Shown here: piece by piece, positions 62,019-64,000 of the stretch
Layout: the number at the start of each line of letters is the position of its first letter
How positions within the stretch are numbered: the stretch's first letter is position 1
Source: an uncultured Pseudohongiella sp.
GTDB lineage: Bacteria > Pseudomonadota > Gammaproteobacteria > Pseudomonadales > Pseudohongiellaceae
Assembly (NCBI GenBank): GCA_902597095.1
Contig: CACJWK010000006.1
Location: 38,446-102,445 of the forward strand
DNA length: 64,000 nucleotides
Direction of reading: 5' to 3'
The notes under the pieces: generated by a model
Told to the model about the DNA's origin: nothing
Database searches by the model: none
The model's input: only the letters and a program-made list of their open reading frames with translations
Translations under genes and position numbers: made by a program

Positions 62019-62273
62019 ATGACTGAATTGAACAAGCAAAAAATTTTCTGGCACAGTCGTCGCGGCATGCTGGAGCTGGATTTGCTGCTGGTTCCGTTCG
62101 CGCAGGAGGTCTTTGAAACACTGGCTCCGGATCAGCAACAGCTTTATGAAGAGTTGCTTCAGGAGGAAGATCAGGACCTTTGGAACTGGTTTCTCGACAG
62201 AGCGGAGCCCCCTCAACCCAAATTCAAGCCGTTGATCGCCCAGATACTCGCCCACAAGGCTGCTCAGGTCTAG
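62019..62273 (+). CDS. sdhE: FAD assembly factor SdhE
   Basis: 84 residues. The motif WHSRRGMLELDLLL (11-24) is the RGxxE contact used to flavinylate SdhA. The length and the tail WFLDRAEPPQPKF fit the family. Next to ygfX and nadB, as in other gammaproteobacteria. Confidence 0.96.
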   Translation: MTELNKQKIFWHSRRGMLELDLLLVPFAQEVFETLAPDQQQLYEELLQEEDQDLWNWFLDRAEPPQPKFKPLIAQILAHKAAQV

Positions 62274-62307
62274 ACTGAAGAGTCACCTCAGCATTTGGCG
62301 CTGAATC

Positions 62308-62748
62308 ATGTTTGTTCTGGATATTTTGTCTTCGAGAGTGGCGCTCGTTGTGCTGTATGCTGTCCACGGTATGGTAGTGCTGGTGCTGTGTGTTGCCGAG
62401 CTTCCTGTCTGGCTGGTCGCAGGGTTCCTTGTGGTGATGTTGCTGACCGGCAAACGCCGAATCAGTGAAGAGCTCGCTGTTTCTCCCAGGCGGTTTTGGC
62501 GGTGCCTCGCGGGTGAAACGCGCTGGCACCTGGAGAATGCGGCGGGCAGGGTCACCGTTTTGCCTCCCCGGCCGATTTTCATCAGCGAATTGCTTATTGT
62601 TCTGGAATTTCGCATCTGCCCTGACGCACAAATTGAGGGTCCGAACAAGCTTTGCCTGTGTCTGTTTTTTGACAGTCTGTCGCCGAGCCAATCCAGCTGG
62701 TTGCGATGCTTTCTGCGATTTCCGGATCAGGTGGTCCCGGAGAGTTAA
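62308..62748 (+). CDS. ygfX: YgfX (CptA)-like membrane protein
   Basis: 146 residues. Two hydrophobic segments (about 10-50) are followed by a hydrophilic domain with [20 protein letters not shown]. It matches the YgfX family by place and shape; E. coli YgfX is paired with SdhE. Toxin activity was proposed for E. coli CptA and cannot be assumed here. Ends overlap nadB by 4 bases on the opposite strand. Confidence 0.75.
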   Translation: MFVLDILSSRVALVVLYAVHGMVVLVLCVAELPVWLVAGFLVVMLLTGKRRISEELAVSPRRFWRCLAGETRWHLENAAGRVTVLPPRPIFISELLIVLEFRICPDAQIEGPNKLCLCLFFDSLSPSQSSWLRCFLRFPDQVVPES

Positions 62749-64000
62749 TGGGTTTCAGGTGAGAGGATCGTGTCTCTGGCGTGAGCCAAAGTGTCAGGGA
62801 AATCAAGCGTGAAGTGCAAGCCGCGACTCTCTTGTCTCTGCAAAGCGCTGTTAATGATCAGTTCTGCGACCAGCGCCAAGTTGCGAAGCTCAAGATTGTC
62901 GTTGGTCACCCGGTGCTTTATGTAATAGTCCCGAACTTCCTCTCGAATGACGCTGATGCGACTGCGGGCTCTCTGCAGCCGCTTGCTTGTGCGTACGATG
63001 CCGACAAAGTCCCACATGAAGCGGCGTATTTCATCCCAGTCATGGGATACCAGAATTTCGTCGTCTGAATCGGTCACCCGGCTTTCGTCCCATTGAATGA
63101 TGTGATCCACCAGTGCAGTCTGCTCAAAGCGTGATTTGATGCTATCGGCTGCGCCGAATGCAATCACGAAACATTCGAGCAGGGAGTTGCTTGCCATCCG
63201 GTTGGCACCGTGCAGACCACTGAAACTGGTCTCCCCGATCGCGTAGAGGTTGCTGACATCCGTTTCGCCCTTAGTGTTTACCATGACGCCGCCACAGGTG
63301 TAATGGGCGGCTGGTACCACCGGAATCCGATCACGGGTGATGTCGATCCCGAAGCTCAGACAGCGCTCGTAAATGGTGGGGAAGTGCGCTTTGATGAACT
63401 CCGGTGGCTTGTGCGTGATGTTGAGATATACGCAGTCGCAGCCTAGGCGCTTCATTTCATGATCGATGGCGCGGGCCACTATGTCCCGCGGAGCCAGTTC
63501 AGCCAATTCGTTAAAATCTGGCATGAAGCGCGTCCCGTCGGGCAGTTCTAAGAGAGCACCTTCTCCACGCAGTGCCTCAGTAATCAGAAACGATTTCGCA
63601 TGCGGGTGATACAGACAGGTGGGATGGAATTGATTGAACTCGAGATTCGCAACCCGACAGCCTGCGCGCCAGGCCATGGCGATGCCGTCGCCGCTCGCTC
63701 CGTCAGGGTTGCTGGTGAAAAGATAGGCTTTACTGGCGCCGCCAGTGGCCAGAGCGACAAAGCGTGAGCGAATCGCTTCGACGCGGCCGCTCGCCTGAAC
63801 AAGTACGTAAACCCCGACACAGGTGCGCCCGATTCCGTCTGCGCTCGGTTTCGTCACCAGGTCGACGGCAGTGCAGCCTTCTAAAAGTGTGATGTTGGTG
63901 TGTTCTCTGGCTCGCTGCTGCAGAGTCTGAAAAACGGCCTTTCCCGTCGCATCTGTCGCGTGGATGATGCGTCGGTGGCTGTGTCCTCCTTCCTGAGTCA
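62745..64000 (-). CDS. nadB: L-aspartate oxidase, C-terminal part (5' end outside window)
   Basis: L-aspartate oxidase makes iminoaspartate for NAD synthesis. The - strand frame is open up to base 64000, starting [20 protein letters not shown], then [20 protein letters not shown], GMDNxx-type FAD segments, [13 protein letters not shown], and [41 protein letters not shown]. The first GTG/ATG inside (63857) is not the start. The N-terminal FAD GxGxxG is outside the window. Confidence 0.95.
   Translation of the reverse strand, partial: TQEGGHSHRRIIHATDATGKAVFQTLQQRAREHTNITLLEGCTAVDLVTKPSADGIGRTCVGVYVLVQASGRVEAIRSRFVALATGGASKAYLFTSNPDGASGDGIAMAWRAGCRVANLEFNQFHPTCLYHPHAKSFLITEALRGEGALLELPDGTRFMPDFNELAELAPRDIVARAIDHEMKRLGCDCVYLNITHKPPEFIKAHFPTIYERCLSFGIDITRDRIPVVPAAHYTCGGVMVNTKGETDVSNLYAIGETSFSGLHGANRMASNSLLECFVIAFGAADSIKSRFEQTALVDHIIQWDESRVTDSDDEILVSHDWDEIRRFMWDFVGIVRTSKRLQRARSRISVIREEVRDYYIKHRVTNDNLELRNLALVAELIINSALQRQESRGLHFTLDFPDTLAHARDTILSPETH

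Overview
The window looks like a chromosome segment of a marine-type gammaproteobacterium of the oligotrophic Cellvibrionales/Pseudohongiella/OM182 kind. That placement is an inference from gene order and family content; nothing in the window fixes the genus. Class-typical blocks are alaS-lysC-csrA-tRNA-Ser, ispB<>rplU-rpmA-obg-proB with rpsT and murJ, suhB<>trmJ, ygfZ<>sdhE-ygfX<nadB, and an EfpL (YeiP) with Arg33.

Layout. 1-3029: translation and amino-acid genes (alaS 3' end, lysC, csrA, tRNA-Ser). 3095-6690: a CoA-ester block (two hot-dog hydratases, a CitE-type lyase, an acyl-CoA dehydrogenase); a CaiB/BaiF CoA-transferase (14755-15939) and ETF-quinone oxidoreductase (17288-18946) lie further on and could serve the same chemistry. 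6768-17022: a run of enzymes with export signals (metallo-beta-lactamase fold, Sel1 repeats, amidohydrolase, HpcH aldolase, epoxide hydrolase-like, Tat-exported class V aminotransferase, methyltransferase). Among them is a gene split by an in-frame UGA that is best read as a GrdB/PrdB-family selenoprotein. 19143-46395: mostly housekeeping genes (isoprenoid, ribosomal, Obg, proline, MurJ, EfpL, DAHP synthase, aromatic aminotransferase, FolD, GloA, regulators, transporters, radical SAM proteins, SuhB/TrmJ, PutP).

The second unusual region is an AT-richer island of about 11.5 kb inserted at the 3' end of tRNA-Arg(CCU). It runs from 46616 to an imperfect 15-bp copy of the tRNA end at 58090-58104. 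It has no intact integrase. It carries phage-like fragments, six copies (several broken) of a small single-membrane-segment protein family, two copies of a ribbon-helix-helix gene (one broken), an NTF2-like protein, a beta-propeller lipoprotein, an HEYFH metallopeptidase and a large RTX/M10-type metalloprotease. Segmental duplication and decay are visible inside it.

After the island, 58231-64000 returns to ordinary chromosome: an unknown protein, a DUF2306 membrane protein, TIGR03643, YgfZ, SdhE, YgfX and the 3' part of nadB.

The strongest unexpected observations are: the UGA-interrupted selenoprotein with a hairpin that fits the bacterial SECIS rules; the expanded membrane-protein family with a constant N-terminus, a divergent C-terminal domain and a conserved cysteine pair; a SuhB that has lost most of its metal ligands; and a metallo-beta-lactamase-fold enzyme whose HxHxDH motif reads HxHxYH.
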